Assembly: GCA_013286205.1 (NCBI GenBank)
Contig: JABDGD010000024.1
Span: 1-32,750 of the forward strand
Source: Candidatus Firestoneibacteriota bacterium
GTDB taxonomy: Bacteria > Oederibacteriota > Muellerivitia > Muellerivitales > Muellerivitaceae
Length of the DNA: 32,750 nt
Direction: 5' to 3'
How positions within the stretch are numbered: position 1 is the stretch's first letter; each line of letters starts with the position of its first letter. Position numbers and translations under genes: made by a program. The notes below the pieces were generated by a model. It had not been told where the DNA came from and made no database searches. It saw nothing but the letters and a program-made list of their open reading frames with translations. Positions 31,308-32,750 of this stretch are shown here, piece by piece.

Positions 31308-31411
31308 ACCATTCCGCCCGCTTAAGCCCGCGGCAAGCACCCAGGCGATAAACCCCGCCAGCGTGAACTTCCACATTCTTTGTTCAAAGAGCACCACCAT
31401 TCCGCCCGCTT
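31308..31411 (+). repeat. 16-bp direct repeat bounding the 88-bp insertion
   Basis: ACCATTCCGCCCGCTT occurs at 31308-31323 and again at 31396-31411, an offset of 88 bp. The first copy belongs to the native upstream coding sequence and the second marks the return to it. Removing 88 bp between corresponding positions joins PPA to LSTARIEP in one frame. Confidence 0.95.
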
Positions 31412-31539
31412 TATCGACCGCCCGGATTGAACCGGGGTTATCGGTACGCAAGGGCTACACGGTGGTGCTCTTTGAACAAAGAATGTGGAAGTTCACGCTG
31501 GCGGGGTTTATCGCCTGGGTGCTTGCCGCGGGCTTAAGC
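31320..31539. repeat. Perfect 79-bp inverted repeat with 62-bp spacer
   Basis: Bases 31320-31398 are the exact reverse complement of 31461-31539; homology stops sharply at both ends. The downstream arm is the genuine permease coding sequence (it translates in frame as YTVV..VLAAGLS); the upstream arm is an inverted copy of it. The 62 bp between the arms are also native coding sequence. No transposase or terminal-repeat structure is present. Confidence 0.97.
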
Positions 31540-32750
31540 ACGCTACCGCCTTTAGCGGGGCTGCCCTTCTTTGGGTTTGGCTCCGCTTTCTTTTTACTGA
31601 TCGGGTTGGTGTTGCTGGCGCCTTTCTTTCTCAAATGGTTTTATTCGATCTTCGGAAATCTTTCCCGTTTTGTTTTGCCCTCAGAAGCTTATCTGGCTTT
31701 TAGAAGCCTGCTGTCGGACCTAAGCCGAGCCAGCGTGGCCCTGGGCGCGTTGGTGATGGCGGTCGCCCTAATGGTCAGCGTGGCGGTGATGGTGGGCAGC
31801 TTCCGCCAAACGGTCGTCATCTGGCTGGGGCAAACCTTGAAGGCTGATATTTATATCCGTCCCGCGACTGACACGAGTGGCTCGCTGGAATCCAAATTAG
31901 ATCCGTTGACGCTGAAAGCCTTTGGCCAAATACCCGGGGTGCGGGCGCAGGAAAAATTAAGAACGGTTCCCATCACCTGGAAGGGTGTGGATATACCCAT
32001 CACCGCGCTAGATATGAACGTGTTGTCCAGTAACGGTATGGTGGTGTTGAAATCCGCAGGCCAATCCGAAGCCGTGCTGCAGTCGCTGGCGGGTCAAAAC
32101 AACCTGTTGGTTTCTGAACCGCTGGCCAATAAGCATCAAGTTAAAACCGGGGATTGGGTAGAGCTGGTCAGTCCCACGGGGCCGGTCTCCATGCAGGTGA
32201 AGGGTATCTATTACGATTACGCTAATGAGCGGGGAACTTTCATGATGGATCGGGCGGTTTATGCCCGGTTATTTAAAGACGACAGCGTCAACGCCGTGGC
32301 TTTGTACTTACAGCCAGGCTTCTCGACGGACTCGGTCACGCAAGATATTTTGAAGCGCCTGCCCGATGGTACAAAAGTCTTTATCCAATCGAATGCTGTC
32401 CTTAAAGGCAACGCCATGAAGGTCTTCGATCAGACTTTCGCCATTACCTACGGTATGGAGGCCATCGCCTTGATTGTGGCGGTGCTGGGCATTTTGACCA
32501 CGCTGACCTCTTTAATTCTCGAACGCCGGGAAGAGATTGTGATCTTGCGCTATATCGGCGCGCGGCGCAGCCAGGTATCCCGCATGATTCTTTGGGAAGC
32601 GGGTTGGATTGGTCTATTGGGGAACGTGATGGGATTTGTGGCCGGGTTAGTGCTGGCTCTTCTTTTAATTAATGTGATCAACGTTCAATCCTTTGGCTGG
32701 ACCATCCAATGGCATATGCCCTGGAGCTTCTTGATTCCGGCTCTCGCTTT

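Larger units (their letters stand above)
30132..32750 (+). pseudogene. FtsX/YbbP-like ABC permease, frame broken by a fold-back insertion (3' end outside window)
   Basis: The first 397 codons (to the TAA at 31323-31325) encode a permease with an N-terminal span (FILTIAGIALGIALMVAIQ), a large extracytoplasmic domain, and an FtsX core (about 275-395) with VVRRVEEIGILRTLGIT. The stop is caused by an 88-bp insertion. Resuming at 31411 in another frame, the sequence reads LSTARIEPGLSVRKG and runs open to the window end. That part has more spans, a second extracytoplasmic domain, and a second FtsX core with LERREEIVILRYIGARRSQV. Without the insertion the gene would be continuous for more than 840 codons, like YbbP-type permeases with two FtsX domains. 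ATG 30132 overlaps the ATPase gene; ATG 30144 is an alternative start. Whether it is a true pseudogene or a sequencing chimera is undecided. Confidence 0.85.

Noticed and set aside
31320..31539. Inverted repeat as an insertion sequence, transposon ends or an invertible switch
   Set aside because: Both arms and the spacer are permease coding sequence, no recombinase or target duplication of that type exists, and flipping the 62-bp spacer would not restore the frame.
31485..31703. 72-codon open frame inside the permease region
   Set aside because: Out of frame with the permease continuation, which runs open from 31411 to the window end and shows clear FtsX features.
1..32750. tRNA, rRNA, CRISPR arrays, prophage or integrated element
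   Set aside because: Reading both strands gave no cloverleaf-like or rRNA-like stretch, no regularly spaced repeats, and no integrase, transposase or phage structural gene.

Overview
The window looks like chromosomal DNA of a diderm (Gram-negative) bacterium with a respiratory, menaquinone-linked metabolism. I cannot place it in a named genus. Pointers are a signal-peptide TPR/beta-barrel-like protein, a Sec-secreted soluble protein, a three-subunit succinate dehydrogenase, an MqnD-type enzyme of the futalosine menaquinone route, flavin-dependent (ThyX-type) thymidylate synthesis, queuosine synthesis (QueG) and methionine salvage (MtnB, MtnD). Gene density is high, genes sit on both strands, and GTG/TTG starts recur. 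There is no rRNA, tRNA, CRISPR array, integrase or transposase.

Layout. 1-3917 (+): the end of a ferredoxin-NADP reductase-like flavoprotein, then sdhCAB closed by a strong terminator. 4024-5298 (-): a tiny gene for a 19-residue lysine-rich peptide with its own promoter, Shine-Dalgarno and terminator, and a membrane protein with a PAS domain but no output domain. 5299-5715: a non-coding, hairpin-rich leader carrying GGGTTA/TAACCC operator-like repeats before an acyl-lipid desaturase (5716-6678). 6804-7929: a DUF4337 membrane protein and a TMEM175-type channel. 7930-12511 (-): CstA, a CLC antiporter and an MFS exporter. 12645-14344: a PilZ protein and a second MFS transporter, convergent. 14494-20555 (+): a secreted protein, a double-domain ThyX-like enzyme, two tandem HAD phosphatases, MqnD, a GIY-YIG protein with a basic tail, and a Nudix-DUF309 fusion. 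20556-24410 (-): a TPR/barrel protein, QueG with a membrane partner, and mtnD/mtnB. 24482-28007 (+): a KAT/YbdL-type aminotransferase that probably completes methionine salvage, an SRPBCC protein, a MoeZ-like E1/rhodanese and an unknown protein. 28000-28488 (-): a DUF4149 protein. 28589-32750 (+): a ferredoxin, a PfpI/DJ-1 protein, and an ABC exporter ATPase with its large FtsX-like permease, which runs off the window.

Most notable points. (1) The permease reading frame is broken by an 88-bp fold-back insertion that creates a perfect 79-bp inverted repeat. It is either a double template-switch mutation or an amplification/assembly chimera. (2) The 19-residue Lys/Ala/Thr peptide gene has a full set of expression signals. 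(3) The ThyX-like protein appears to divide the canonical active-site motif between its two halves. (4) A Nudix domain is fused to DUF309. (5) An operator-like palindrome overlaps a TATAAT box before the desaturase. (6) Several convergent gene pairs abut or overlap with no terminator between them.
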